From Thiohalophilus sp. (lineage in GTDB: Bacteria > Pseudomonadota > Gammaproteobacteria > UBA6429 > Thiohalophilaceae), in NCBI RefSeq assembly GCF_034521165.1, contig NZ_JAXHMV010000012.1:62001-126000 (forward strand): a stretch of DNA of 64,000 nucleotides, written 5' to 3'. Both the position numbers and the translations under genes were made by a program. The notes under the pieces are model-generated. The model was given only the letters and a program-made list of their open reading frames with translations. It was not told where the DNA came from and made no database searches. This document shows positions 47,193-55,859 of this stretch, in pieces (position 1 is the first letter of the stretch; each line of letters opens with the position of its first letter).

Positions 47193-47545
47193 TTATTTAT
47201 CGCTAATCTGCTGATTAATAAGTGATTTTACAGGCGCCTTCGGGTCGACCAGGCGTCCGGCCAGCACTTCGAAAATCCCGGCGGCGGTGCGTGCGTCGCC
47301 GCGGGCCGTGTGCCGCTGATCAGCGAACGCAGCAGATCGGTTTGCGAGACCAGCCCGAGCGGCCGCTCGTCTTCGGTCACGATCAGGTAAATTCTGCCGA
47401 TGTAGGTTTCACCCTGATGAAGCACAATTTCTCCGGCCTTGAGATGGCGCTCGTTTGCCGCGGCCAACAGGGCGCGGCGATCGTCGGCGGGCAGGTCACG
47501 CGCCAATGGCAGCGCGTTGAGTTGTGGATCGGCGGATGGCGCCAT
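47193..47545 (-). pseudogene. Fused remnants of a cNMP/CBS protein and a 3'-5' exonuclease
   Basis: Reading from 47545, the first segment resembles the N-terminus of a DUF294-type cNMP-binding protein (DLPADDRRALLAAANERHLK, AGEIVLHQGE). It then jumps to a CBS-domain fragment (ERPLGLVSQTDLLRSLISGT), skipping most of the protein. A shift of frame follows, and the remaining bases to 47193 encode the end of a DnaQ-like exonuclease with the ExoIII-type motif HTARGDARTAAGIFEVL. The three pieces have no continuous functional frame. I call it a mosaic left by internal deletions. Confidence 0.7.
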
Positions 47546-47792
47546 GGCATCGATCCCGGGAAGTTTCAGATGACTATACTATACTGGCAGAAGCAAGACC
47601 AAACCGATTCCCGTCGTGTTATTGAACAGGCATTCGTCACGCGATATTGAGCGAGGGCGGAAAAGCGTTTTGCTCTTTGCTAATCAATGCCGGATGGTTT
47701 TTCGTGACGGGTAACAGGGACTGGTCGCCCGCGAAGGTTCGGTGTATGGTTGATGGATACCGCCAGACAATAATAACTTGGGGGACGTCGGT

Positions 47793-47957
47793 ATGCTTGA
47801 CTGGGTGTTTGTCCTGATTACCGCGGCGATTGCCTATCACGGGCTGACTTACCGGGATGACAGCGGCGAGACGGAAATCGGCCATCTGTTGTTCGGTTCG
47901 ATTGCGCTGCTGTTTTGTATCCGCGTTTTGATGGTCGATATTATCGGCGTCGTCTGA
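47793..47957 (+). CDS. Putative 54-residue membrane protein
   Basis: ATG at 47793 follows GGGGGA at workable spacing. The product has an N-terminal hydrophobic helix (MLDWVFVLITAAIAYHGL), a polar charged middle (YRDDSGETEIG) and a second helix (LLFGSIALLFCIRVLMVDII). It lies on the strand opposite to the decayed genes around it. Composition and the ribosome binding site support it; no family is recognised. Confidence 0.5.
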   Translation: MLDWVFVLITAAIAYHGLTYRDDSGETEIGHLLFGSIALLFCIRVLMVDIIGVV

Positions 47958-48222
47958 CCCTCACATCTTGTAGCTGCGCTGCTGTTTATCCTGCTCCGGA
48001 TCGCACAATTGACGTTCTTATTCGGGCAGGGCCAGCTGTTCTTTCAGGTATCTCGCACGATCGTCGATGGTCGGTGGCTTCTCCGGTTGCAGGTGCAGAA
48101 AGCGGGTAATCCAGCTCGGCCCGTCAGCCAGCTCCGGCATCAGTATCGTATTACAAATTTCAGAGAGGGGAAAGAAAAGGGAGGGCTGAAGCCCTCCCTT
48201 TGTCTGTTGCCTGTAATGAAGG

Positions 48223-48962
48223 TTACGGTTTATCCACGTCCATATGAATATCGCCGATATCTTCATGCAGGACTTCGACTTCCTTCTCGGGAACTGTCGA
48301 CATTGCCATCTTGTAAGCCAGGTACCCACATCATGAACACGCCCAGTGCCCACCACAGCAGTTGCCAGAACCAGATAGAGGGCATGCCAAACAGCCAGGT
48401 GCTGGGATCGTTCGGGTTGCCGAAGATGGTGTTGCCGATCACCGCACCCGGGCCGATGCCGAAGAAGAACCAGACCAGGGTGATGATCCAGGCCGTCGGT
48501 ACCAGCTTCTTCTTGGCGGCCGGGATGGTGGCATGCTCGCGCAGGAAGCTTTGGAGAAGGCCCACATGGAGAACGCCGGCGAGGACTGGATCCCCATCAG
48601 GGCGAACATGTAGGTCAGCACCACAATCGCGGTCCAGGCGCCGCCGACCGGGTTTTCCACCCCGAGTCCGGAGACGAACTGAATCACGCCGGGTATCACA
48701 ATGCGGACAACAGCCACATGCCAACCTCGACCCCGAGCATACCGTCGGTCAGCACGTTGAACAGGAAGCCGGAAGCGCGCAGCTGCAGACCCAGGTAGGG
48801 CACCGAGAAGATCAGGGCGACCAGTACAACAAGTAATCGGATCGAATCGGTCTTGAAATAGTTCGCGAACATGTCCCCCGGTGTCACAAAGCCAAAGCGC
48901 TTGCCAAGGATCCATTGCCGCTTGAGGAACAGCACCCCGGTGAATAGACTGGGCCAATGTTA
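48223..48962 (-). pseudogene. Decayed acetate-type sodium:solute symporter
   Basis: Fragments of one sodium:solute symporter occur in order but in several frames. Near 48930-48700: WILGKRFGFVTPGDMFANYF and VPYLGLQLRASGFLFNVLTD. Near 48690-48550: VIQFVSGLGVENPVGGAWTA and FALMGIQSSPAFSMWAFS. Near 48540-48310: LVPTAWIITLVWFFFGIGPG and LFGMPSIWFWQLLWWALGVF. Near 48320-48223: AYKMAMSTVPEKEVEVLHED to a stop. The N-terminal part and two large internal blocks are missing. It is not translatable as one protein. Confidence 0.85.
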
Positions 48963-49049
48963 CCGATGCCTTATTAAAGTCAGGAATCAGCTTCAGGGCC
49001 CGGGAAACTGGCCCGCATCGTCTGACTGAGAGGGAAGGGCGTCGGGTGT

Positions 49050-49811
49050 TCAGTTACGGGTGATCTGGGTTTCCACCGTCTGGATGTAACGTTGAATCAG
49101 GCTGCTGGTATCCATTCCCGGGTTGAGAAACTGGGCACCGATGCGGTATCCACCGTTTTCCATGGTGCCGATCGGGATGATATTGCGGATTTCCAGGTTG
49201 ACCGCTACAGGCTGGGTGTCGGGAATGGCCAGCGTGCAGTTTTCGTAGATCTGGCCTTCCTCGAACGCGATCGGCTGATCCGTATGGTGCAGTGCCAGCC
49301 CGCCGACACTCAGATCCAGGCTGGGAAGCTGAACATTCTCCTCGTCCTGGTTTATCAGTTCACAGGTCACGGTGGAGCTCATTGGTAACCGGATACGATA
49401 AAATTCTCGCCGCTGGACCCATAACAGGGTGTCGGGCAGCTGGCAGGCGATGGCCGGTTTACCATGGCGCTTGGCACGTTGAAAGCCGGTCGCGTTGAAC
49501 TGCGCCGTAATACCCTCGTAGGAGGTTTTGAATACCGCGCGCTCGGCCTCGAGCAACTTGCGGGTTACTTTTTCATCAGAACCATAGTCCAGCACCAGCA
49601 GGTTTTTCTCGGGCAGGATATCAACAATCAGCGTGAGCAATGAATACTTTCCCTGGTTGAAATGGGCGGTAATCATATTCTTGCTTTTACTTAACTGGCG
49701 GAGTTTTTGAACAATCCCCGCCTTGCTATACAAAAGATACTGATCGACATTCTCGATATTATCGCGCTGTTCCTGCTCCGGGGCTCCCGGTTTGTCCTGA
49801 TGGTTGGTCAT
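49050..49811 (-). CDS. YcgR-like PilZ-domain protein (cyclic-di-GMP effector)
   Basis: A 253-residue protein with an N-terminal YcgR-type domain (residues about 20-125) and a C-terminal PilZ domain carrying the cyclic-di-GMP-binding RxxxR in QRREFYRIRLP and the D-x-S-x-x-G motif in LDLSVGGLAL. In flagellated bacteria such proteins slow or bias the motor when cyclic-di-GMP is high. No flagellar genes are in this window, so the partner is unknown. Confidence 0.9.
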   Translation of the reverse strand: MTNHQDKPGAPEQEQRDNIENVDQYLLYSKAGIVQKLRQLSKSKNMITAHFNQGKYSLLTLIVDILPEKNLLVLDYGSDEKVTRKLLEAERAVFKTSYEGITAQFNATGFQRAKRHGKPAIACQLPDTLLWVQRREFYRIRLPMSSTVTCELINQDEENVQLPSLDLSVGGLALHHTDQPIAFEEGQIYENCTLAIPDTQPVAVNLEIRNIIPIGTMENGGYRIGAQFLNPGMDTSSLIQRYIQTVETQITRN

Positions 49812-49834
49812 AGTGTTACAGCGAGATTTTTATC

Positions 49835-50290
49835 TTAGTTGTGGGCATTTTCACGGGCTTTGAACAGTTTTTGCCACCAGCGCCGACGGTTACCCGGTAG
49901 CGGCAGTTCGGTTTGCAAATCGACCGGTTTGATTAATGACAATACCCAGCCAGGCAATGGCGGGTTGGTACTGAACCCGCAGGATACGCCGAGGTTGTTG
50001 GGATCGTATATTTTTATAAAAGCCGGATCCCCGGGCTCATCGACATAGACAATACCACAATAGTCCTCATCGTGTTCCTGGCGAAGCAATTTGTCGATTT
50101 CGGTGATGAAGGTATCCAGTTGCTCCCGATCGACAGGTTGTTCCGGCGGGGGTTCACCCACCGCATAGATATACCAGGCCTTGTCCTGTTCGCGCAGGGT
50201 TTGCCAGAGCGCATCCAGCTGGGGCCAGCGCAGCATGCTGGTGAAGCTGCCACGAAAGGCCTGCAGATATGTGGGCTGTGCTTGTGTCAT
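49835..50290 (-). CDS. Conserved hypothetical protein next to ycgR-like gene
   Basis: A 151-residue soluble protein with QLDALWQTLREQDKAWYIYA and DYCGIVYVDEPGDPAFIKIYDP. The C-terminus is basic (PGNRRRWWQKLFKARE). No signal peptide or membrane helix. It is 23 bp upstream of the PilZ gene and about 67 bp downstream of gluQRS, all on the minus strand. Family not recognised. Confidence 0.7.
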   Translation of the reverse strand: MTQAQPTYLQAFRGSFTSMLRWPQLDALWQTLREQDKAWYIYAVGEPPPEQPVDREQLDTFITEIDKLLRQEHDEDYCGIVYVDEPGDPAFIKIYDPNNLGVSCGFSTNPPLPGWVLSLIKPVDLQTELPLPGNRRRWWQKLFKARENAHN

Positions 50291-50357
50291 ACGTTTCCTT
50301 TATCGGCATTACGGATGGAATTTTAACATTAAATCAGACGCTTGGCGGCCGTAATCC

Positions 50358-51341
50358 TTACCCGGATTCACCAGCGGCTGCCGATACAGGTACATTCGGT
50401 TCGTTGTGGCCGGTCCCGTTCGGGGGGATCCGATCCGCCGCCCAGTTGTCGATCGCCCAGTCCCAGAACCCCTGTAAACTGCCGTGTTGCAGCTCTTCGG
50501 GGACCGGATGACCGAGAAACTGCATGGCGTGGGTCAGCGGGACAAGCGGTTGTTCGGGAGATAGCGGGCGGGCGCCGGTTTGTTTGCTCAGTTTTTGTCC
50601 ATCCGGGCCCAGTACCACCGGCAGATGTGCATACTGCGGCGAGTCCAGGCCCAGTTGCTGTTGCACGTGGATCTGGCGGGGTGTGGAATCGAGCAAATCG
50701 CAGCCACGCACGACCTCGGTCATGCCCTGTTCCGCATCATCCAGCGCGACCGCCAGCTGATAGGAGATATAGCCATCGGCCCGGCGCAGGACAAAATCGC
50801 CGACCTCTTTTTCCAGATCGCAGATCTGTTTGCCCTGCAGGCGATCGGTAAACTCGATCACGGCATCCGTCGTCAGCACGCGAATCGCATGCCGATCCGT
50901 ACAGGGAAAGCGGTGCGAACGGCAGGTACCGGGATAAATCAACGGCCCCGGGTTATCCCCCTGCTGCTCGCGCAACCGGCGCCGCGTGCAGGTACAGGGA
51001 TAGGTGAGATGTTGATGTTGTAACTGCGCCAGCGCCTCGGCGTAGTGTGAGTGCCGCCGGCTTTGATAACTGAGGTCATCCCACTCGAAGCCATACGCGG
51101 CGAGTAACGCCATGATCGCCTCGCTCGCCCCTTCCACCTCGCGTGGCGGATCAATATCCTCGATCCGCAGCCACCACTGCCCACCCTGATGCCGGGCCTG
51201 CAGATAACTGCCCACAGCCGCGATCAGCGAGCCAAAATGGAGCGGGCCGGTGGGGGAGGGGGCGAAGCGACCTCTATAAAAAAAGGGACGAGGGCCGAGG
51301 GACGAGTGACGAGGGGAAGAGAAAGATTGCGGGTCAGTCAT
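50358..51341 (-). CDS. gluQ: Glutamyl-Q tRNA(Asp) synthetase with repeat-derived N-terminus
   Basis: A 327-residue GluQRS: class I signature RFAPSPTGPLHFGS (about residues 25-38), RIEDIDPPRE, the zinc site CTCTRRRLRE with a later YPGTCR, and the KMSKS-like KLSKQ. It lacks the anticodon-binding domain of GltX and adds glutamate to queuosine in tRNA(Asp). The first residues after MTDPQS (SSPRHSSLGPR) are encoded by the GACGAG-unit repeat at 51284-51320, which sits where other family members go straight from the start to GRFAPSP. No later start precedes the HFGS motif. Confidence 0.93.
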   Translation of the reverse strand: MTDPQSFSSPRHSSLGPRPFFYRGRFAPSPTGPLHFGSLIAAVGSYLQARHQGGQWWLRIEDIDPPREVEGASEAIMALLAAYGFEWDDLSYQSRRHSHYAEALAQLQHQHLTYPCTCTRRRLREQQGDNPGPLIYPGTCRSHRFPCTDRHAIRVLTTDAVIEFTDRLQGKQICDLEKEVGDFVLRRADGYISYQLAVALDDAEQGMTEVVRGCDLLDSTPRQIHVQQQLGLDSPQYAHLPVVLGPDGQKLSKQTGARPLSPEQPLVPLTHAMQFLGHPVPEELQHGSLQGFWDWAIDNWAADRIPPNGTGHNEPNVPVSAAAGESG

Positions 51342-51433
51342 TTTGGAAAATGCTGATCTATCGTTGAGCGTGAATTACACACCAGATTGAACATATTTTT
51401 TTCCTCGTCACTCGTCCCTCGTAACTCGGCCCT
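51284..51433. repeat. GACGAG-arm inverted element overlapping the gluQ start
   Basis: Left arm 51284-51320 is built from GGGACGAG, GGCCGAG, GGACGAG, TGACGAGG units; right arm 51401-51433 is the inverse (CCTCGTCACTCGTCCCTCG, then TAACTCGGCCCT). About 80 bp lie between and contain the gluQ start codon at 51341. A single related arm occurs at 63869-63895. Confidence 0.88.
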
Positions 51434-51439
51434 GTTATC

Positions 51440-52111
51440 TTATTCATACCAGCGCGTAAATGCCTCGACCGGTTCCCGCTCAAGGCGGTACCGGTTGACC
51501 GGGTGATCCGGATCGGCGTAACCCAGTGCCATGCCACAGACAACCTGCAGGTCGGTCGGCAAGTCGAGTTGCTTTCGAACAATGTCGGGGAATTCGGCCA
51601 GCGAGGCCTGGGGGCAGGTGTCCAGGCCGAAACTTTTGGCCGCCAGCATCACGTTCTGGAGGAACATGCCCGTGTCCAGCCAGGATCCTTTTTCCAGTTG
51701 CCGGTCGATCAGAAACAGCAGACCGATTGGCGCGTCGAAAAACCGGTAATTGCGATACCAGGCGGCTTTTTGTTTGTCGCGATCCTCGCGTCCGATGTCG
51801 AGTGCCTGATAAAGCGCGAGCCCGCAGCTTTTGCGTCGCTCGCGATAGGGGCTGTGCCACTCGCGCGGATAATAGGCATAGTCGGGGTTTTCACTCTGGC
51901 CACTGTCGCGGGCCTGGATAATCGCCTCGCCCAGCTGCTGCCTGGTTTGGCCCGTCAGGACACAGACCTGCCAGGGCTGGGTATTGACCCCGGAAGGGGC
52001 CCAGCGGGCCAGTTCCAGAATCGCTTCCACCGTTTCATGGGTCACCGGCTTATCCAGATAGGCGCGCGTGGAGTGGCGCTCACGAATCGCTTCATGCACA
52101 GTCACAGACAT
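51440..52111 (-). CDS. Nitroreductase-family flavoprotein
   Basis: About 223 residues from the ATG at 52111. FMN-binding signatures are RHSTRAYLDKPVT near the start, ARWAPSGVNTQPWQV, and GLDTCPQASLAEFPDIVR with VVCGMALGYADP near the end, all typical of NAD(P)H-dependent nitroreductases. The natural substrate is unknown. The stop is 6 bp from the right arm of the GACGAG element. Confidence 0.9.
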   Translation of the reverse strand: MSVTVHEAIRERHSTRAYLDKPVTHETVEAILELARWAPSGVNTQPWQVCVLTGQTRQQLGEAIIQARDSGQSENPDYAYYPREWHSPYRERRKSCGLALYQALDIGREDRDKQKAAWYRNYRFFDAPIGLLFLIDRQLEKGSWLDTGMFLQNVMLAAKSFGLDTCPQASLAEFPDIVRKQLDLPTDLQVVCGMALGYADPDHPVNRYRLEREPVEAFTRWYE

Positions 52112-52228
52112 GCTCTTCACCGTTGGTGTTTAAAGTTCAGCGGATCTTGGGTCGATAATTCCCGAACCGGATTATGACAACAGCCTAACATTATTTGTAT
52201 GGCATGACGAAGCGGGACGATACCCACA

Positions 52229-52546
52229 TTGAGTGATAACGAGAATGATAAAAACGGGGTCGTCGTGATTCGGGGCGTGAATCAGGAAGGAAGCCGCCTG
52301 CGCCCGGGTGACTGGGCCGAGCGGCTGGGCGCCAATCTGGCCCATTTCGGCCGCGATAACCGCCTGTGTTATGACCAGGCCGTGCAGCCATGCATCATTG
52401 ACGGTGAGAAATGTCTGGTGGTGGCTCGCGGCCTGGCCGACAGCAACCCCGAGGCGTACGAATTTCTCATGAGCTTCGCCCGCAGCAACGACCTCAAAAT
52501 CCGCCTCGACCGTCGCCATGGCGAGCGGGCTCTCGAACCGCAGTAG
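52229..52546 (+). CDS. DUF3579-like protein
   Basis: A 105-residue protein with the DUF3579 pattern: VVVIRGVNQEGSRLRPGDWA, ERLGANLAHFGRDNRL, VQPCIIDGEKCLVVARGL and FLMSFARSNDLKIRLD. The start appears to be TTG at 52229. Function unknown. It is divergent from the nitroreductase gene and convergent with dksA. Confidence 0.8.
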   Translation: MSDNENDKNGVVVIRGVNQEGSRLRPGDWAERLGANLAHFGRDNRLCYDQAVQPCIIDGEKCLVVARGLADSNPEAYEFLMSFARSNDLKIRLDRRHGERALEPQ

Positions 52547-52564
52547 CCTTTTCCAGTCCTATCA

Positions 52565-52791
52565 AAAACGCAAAGAGCGCCAAGACGCAAAGAACGCAAA
52601 GAAAATATTGTTTGTAAGGGACTATTTCTGCTGAGTTTGCATTAACCCAACAATGGATTAGGGTCATAATCCAAAGTGGTTTTGAGGTATTTTTCGGGTG
52701 CAGCCGCAAATCTCCTGCCAAAATGCCTGCTGTCTGACAGGAAAAAGTAAATCACCTCCGCGATCTTTGCGCCTTTGCGTTCTCTGCGTTA
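52565..52791. repeat. ACGCAAAG-arm inverted element 5
   Basis: Left arm 52565-52602 (AACGCAAAGAGCGCCAAG, ACGCAAAGAACGCAAAG) and right arm 52764-52791 (CTTTGCGCCTTTGCG, TTCTCTGCG) enclose about 160 bp with no gene. It fills the 302-bp gap between convergent DUF3579 and dksA genes. The left arm continues into GAAAATATTGT like the copy at 28377. Confidence 0.85.
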
Positions 52792-52848
52792 TTTACAATG
52801 AGCTTGAGAAGAGGCAGAACAAAGGGGCCGTTGGCCCCCGGTGTCAGG

Positions 52849-53502
52849 TCAGGCTCTTGTCCGTTCGCGGATTTCGTCCAGGCTTTTGCAGTCGATGCAC
52901 AGCGTGGCGGTGGGGCGGGCTTCGAGCCGGCGGATGCCGATTTCGATGCCACACTGTTCACAATAGCCGTATTCCCCGTTGTCGATGGCGTTCAGGGATT
53001 CATCGATTTTCTTGATCAGCTTGCGTTCGCGATCCCGGGTACGCAGTTCCATCGTGAAATCGGATTCCTGACTGGCCCGATCATTGGGATCCGGGAAGTT
53101 GGCGGCTTCGTCCTGCATATGGTGCACGGTCCGATCCACTTCTTCCATCAGCTCCCGTTTCCAGTTTCGCAAGATCTCGCGAAAATGCTGCGACATCGGC
53201 TCGTTCATGTATTCTTCGCCCTTTTTCATCTGATAGGGCGTGATCTCGCCGGCGTGTTCGGTGACCGACTTGCGCGGAGCTTTCTTTTGCGCGGTTTTCT
53301 TCGCGGTCTTTTTGGCGGTGGGCTTTTTCTTGGCTACCGCCTTTTTCCCGGCAGTGGTTTTCTTCGCCGCGGTCTTCTTTTTGGCCGCGGTTTTCTTTTT
53401 CGCCGTGGTTTTCTTCGCGGCGGCCTTCTTCTTGGTCGATTTCTTCTTCGCCGTCGCTTTCTTGGCGGTTTTCTTCTTCGCGGTCTTTTTCTTTGCGGCC
53501 AT
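52849..53502 (-). CDS. dksA: DksA with a long lysine/alanine-rich N-terminal tail
   Basis: From the ATG at 53502 (GGAG upstream) the protein has 217 residues. Residues 1 to about 78 are almost only Lys, Ala and Thr in KKxTAKK-type repeats, like the tails of histone-H1-like proteins. The rest is a canonical DksA: coiled-coil tip with the DxxDxA motif in FPDPNDRASQE and the zinc finger CEQC ... CIDC with normal spacing. DksA enters the RNA polymerase secondary channel and acts with ppGpp. The tail probably adds nucleic-acid affinity (inference). Confidence 0.95.
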   Translation of the reverse strand: MAAKKKTAKKKTAKKATAKKKSTKKKAAAKKTTAKKKTAAKKKTAAKKTTAGKKAVAKKKPTAKKTAKKTAQKKAPRKSVTEHAGEITPYQMKKGEEYMNEPMSQHFREILRNWKRELMEEVDRTVHHMQDEAANFPDPNDRASQESDFTMELRTRDRERKLIKKIDESLNAIDNGEYGYCEQCGIEIGIRRLEARPTATLCIDCKSLDEIRERTRA

Positions 53503-53741
53503 GTGCAATGGTCTCCTGGCGGACGCTGTTGCGTAAAAAATAACGCGCTTTTCTACCAGAATCCGCCCGCAGGCGCAATAAACGCGTGGTCTGACGGACG
53601 GTTTTTTTCCGGCGGGTTGCTGTGGGTCACGCTTAACCGCATGAAAATCATGGAATTCTGCGGCTCGCAGCGGGGTGGCAAAATCGCCGGTTTCAGGTAA
53701 GCTGGCGCGCTTTTGAAACAATGCAAAGAGTGTGGAGAGCG

Positions 53742-54512
53742 ATGGCGGAACTGGCGGCACTGTTATTTGATGTGGACGGCACCCTGGCGGACACCGAGCG
53801 GGACGGCCATCGGGTGGCCTTCAACCGGGCCTTTGCCGAGGCTGGCCTGGCCTGGGAATGGGATGTGCCGCTCTATGGGGAGTTATTGCGTATTACCGGC
53901 GGCAAGGAGCGGATGCGTCATTATCTGGAACAGTATCGGCCCGCCGCGACCTTACCGGGGGATCCGTCCGACTGGATTGCCGACCTGCATCGCGCCAAGA
54001 CCCGCCATTACGAAGCGTTGCTGGGCGAGGGGGGTATCCCGTTGCGCCCCGGGGTCGAGCGGCTGTTGCGCGAGGCCCGGGATGCCGGCTACCGGCTGGC
54101 CATTGCCACGACCACCACGCCGGCCAATGTCAGCGCGTTGCTGGAAAATGCCGTGGGGCCCGAGGCGCTGCACTGGTTCGAGGTCATCGCCGCCGGTGAT
54201 GTGGTGCCGGCGAAAAAACCGGCCCCGGATATTTATCATTACGCCATGGAAAAAATGGCACTCGACCCGGCCTGGTGCATCGCTTTCGAAGACTCTCATA
54301 ACGGGATCCTGGCGAGCAAAGGGGCGGATTTGAAAACCATCATTACCGTCAATGACTATACCCGCGATCACGATTTTGACGATGCGGAGCTGGTACTGGA
54401 CAGTTTTGGCGAGCCGCAGCAGCCGTTTCAGGTGCTGTCCGGATCGCCGGCGATTGTGAATGGTGCCGAATACCTGGATATGGCGCTGGTCAAACGGGTG
54501 CATTCAGGCTAA
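53742..54512 (+). CDS. cbbY: CbbY-type HAD phosphatase
   Basis: A 256-residue HAD hydrolase of the CbbY/phosphoglucomutase-like branch: motif I LLFDVDGTLADTE, IATTTTPANV (motif II), AKKPAPDIY (motif III lysine) and CIAFEDSHNGI (motif IV). CbbY proteins of autotrophs dephosphorylate xylulose 1,5-bisphosphate, an inhibitor of RuBisCO. No Calvin-cycle genes are in the window, so that role is inferred from the family. GGAGAG precedes the ATG at 53742. Confidence 0.85.
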   Translation: MAELAALLFDVDGTLADTERDGHRVAFNRAFAEAGLAWEWDVPLYGELLRITGGKERMRHYLEQYRPAATLPGDPSDWIADLHRAKTRHYEALLGEGGIPLRPGVERLLREARDAGYRLAIATTTTPANVSALLENAVGPEALHWFEVIAAGDVVPAKKPAPDIYHYAMEKMALDPAWCIAFEDSHNGILASKGADLKTIITVNDYTRDHDFDDAELVLDSFGEPQQPFQVLSGSPAIVNGAEYLDMALVKRVHSG

Positions 54513-54527
54513 CCCGGCAATATTCTA

Positions 54528-54571
54528 ACCACTGAACACACCGATGACATCGAATTCGCCGACTCAGTGGT
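54528..54571. other. Stem-loop between cbbY and aminotransferase genes
   Basis: ACCACTGA (54528-54535) pairs perfectly with TCAGTGGT (54564-54571) across 28 bp that contain a further CGATGACATCG mini-palindrome. No T-run follows. A possible transcript-end structure 16 bp after the cbbY stop. Confidence 0.4.
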
Positions 54572-54689
54572 GTGAGGCAGGGCGTCTGCCAGAAGAAAAT
54601 CGGCGTCTTCGGTGTTACCCGGCTGGCCTTCTCCCGGCAGCACATTTGCCGGGGTTTCGGTGCGCCTGTAACGGGGTTAAAGTTCAGCT

Positions 54690-55859
54690 ATGTCCGAGAC
54701 GCCCTCCCGTCGTATCGATCGTATCCAACCCTTTCGGGTGATGGCGCTGCTGGCCGAGGCCCGTGAGCTGGAGCAGCAGGGCCACGATGTGGTGCATATG
54801 GAGATCGGCGAGCCCGATTTCCCCACTCCGGCCCCGGTGATCGAGGCCGCCACCCGCGCCCTGGCTGACGGTAATGTGCATTACACCCCGGCACTGGGAA
54901 TGGCGCCGCTGCGTGAGGCGATCGCCGGTTTTTATCAGGATCGTTATGCGGTATCGGTACCGGCGGCACGGATTATGGTGACCCCCGGTGCCTCCGGTGC
55001 CCTGTTGCTGGCTCTCGGCGTCTTGCTGGAACCGGGGCAGGGCGTGATGCTGGCCGATCCCGGTTATCCCTGTAACCGCAATTTTGCCTATTTTCTCGAT
55101 GCCCGCGTCCAGGCGGTGCCCGTCAATGCGGAGACCGGCTATCAGTTGACTCTGGATCGGGTGCAGCAATACTGGCAGCCACATATCCGGGTCGTCATGC
55201 TTGCCTCGCCGGCCAACCCGACCGGTACCCTGGTGCCGCCGGACGAACTTCGGGCGATCATTGCGTGGGTCGAGCAGCAGGGCGCCTCGGTGATCGTCGA
55301 TGAGATTTATCACGGCCTGGTGTATGGCGCGCCGGCCCCGACCGCACTGGAGCTGGGGGAGCGGGTGGTGGTCATTAACAGCTTCTCCAAATATTTCGGT
55401 ATGACCGGCTGGCGTATCGGCTGGCTGGTGGCGCCGTCGGATCTGATCCCGTCCCTCGACAAGCTGGCACAGAACCTGTTCCTGTCCGCTTCCACTCCGG
55501 CCCAGCATGCGGCGCTGGCCGCCCTGACGCCGCAAACCCTGGCGATACTGGAGCAGCGACGCGAGGCTTTTTGGCAACGTCGTGATTTTCTGTTGCCGGC
55601 ATTACGCGAGATAGGGTTCGATATCAAGGTCGAACCGCAAGGCGCGTTTTACCTCTATGCCGATTGCAGTCGGTTTACCGATGACAGTTTTGCCTTTGCC
55701 CAAAGCCTGTTACGCGAGACGGGTGTCGCTGTGACCCCGGGCAACGATTTTGGTGACAACCGCCCCGAACAACATGTGCGCTTTGCCTATACCACCTCGC
55801 TTGATCGACTGAAAGAGGGTGTACGACGCTTGCAAAAACGGCTGGTTCAAGATGATTGA
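54690..55859 (+). CDS. Pyridoxal-phosphate-dependent class I aminotransferase
   Basis: A 389-residue enzyme with the fold-type I layout: HMEIGEPDFPTPAPVIEA and YTPALGMAPLREAI near the start, LASPANPTGTLVPPDE, VDEIYHGLVYG, the pyridoxal-phosphate lysine in NSFSKYFGMTGWRIGW and a C-terminal arginine region in NRPEQHVRFAYTTSLDRLKE. It belongs to the AspC/PatB-like branch; substrate not determined. The following membrane protein gene overlaps its end by 8 bp. Confidence 0.92.
   Translation: MSETPSRRIDRIQPFRVMALLAEARELEQQGHDVVHMEIGEPDFPTPAPVIEAATRALADGNVHYTPALGMAPLREAIAGFYQDRYAVSVPAARIMVTPGASGALLLALGVLLEPGQGVMLADPGYPCNRNFAYFLDARVQAVPVNAETGYQLTLDRVQQYWQPHIRVVMLASPANPTGTLVPPDELRAIIAWVEQQGASVIVDEIYHGLVYGAPAPTALELGERVVVINSFSKYFGMTGWRIGWLVAPSDLIPSLDKLAQNLFLSASTPAQHAALAALTPQTLAILEQRREAFWQRRDFLLPALREIGFDIKVEPQGAFYLYADCSRFTDDSFAFAQSLLRETGVAVTPGNDFGDNRPEQHVRFAYTTSLDRLKEGVRRLQKRLVQDD

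Noticed and set aside
47228..47545. A 105-residue intact gene upstream of acs
   Set aside because: The frame joins unrelated domain fragments and ends in a shifted exonuclease tail; better explained as a pseudogene mosaic.
53240..53536. A hydrophobic plus-strand frame opposite the dksA tail
   Set aside because: Phe/Ala/Val-rich composition is simply the complement of Lys/Ala codons in the dksA tail.
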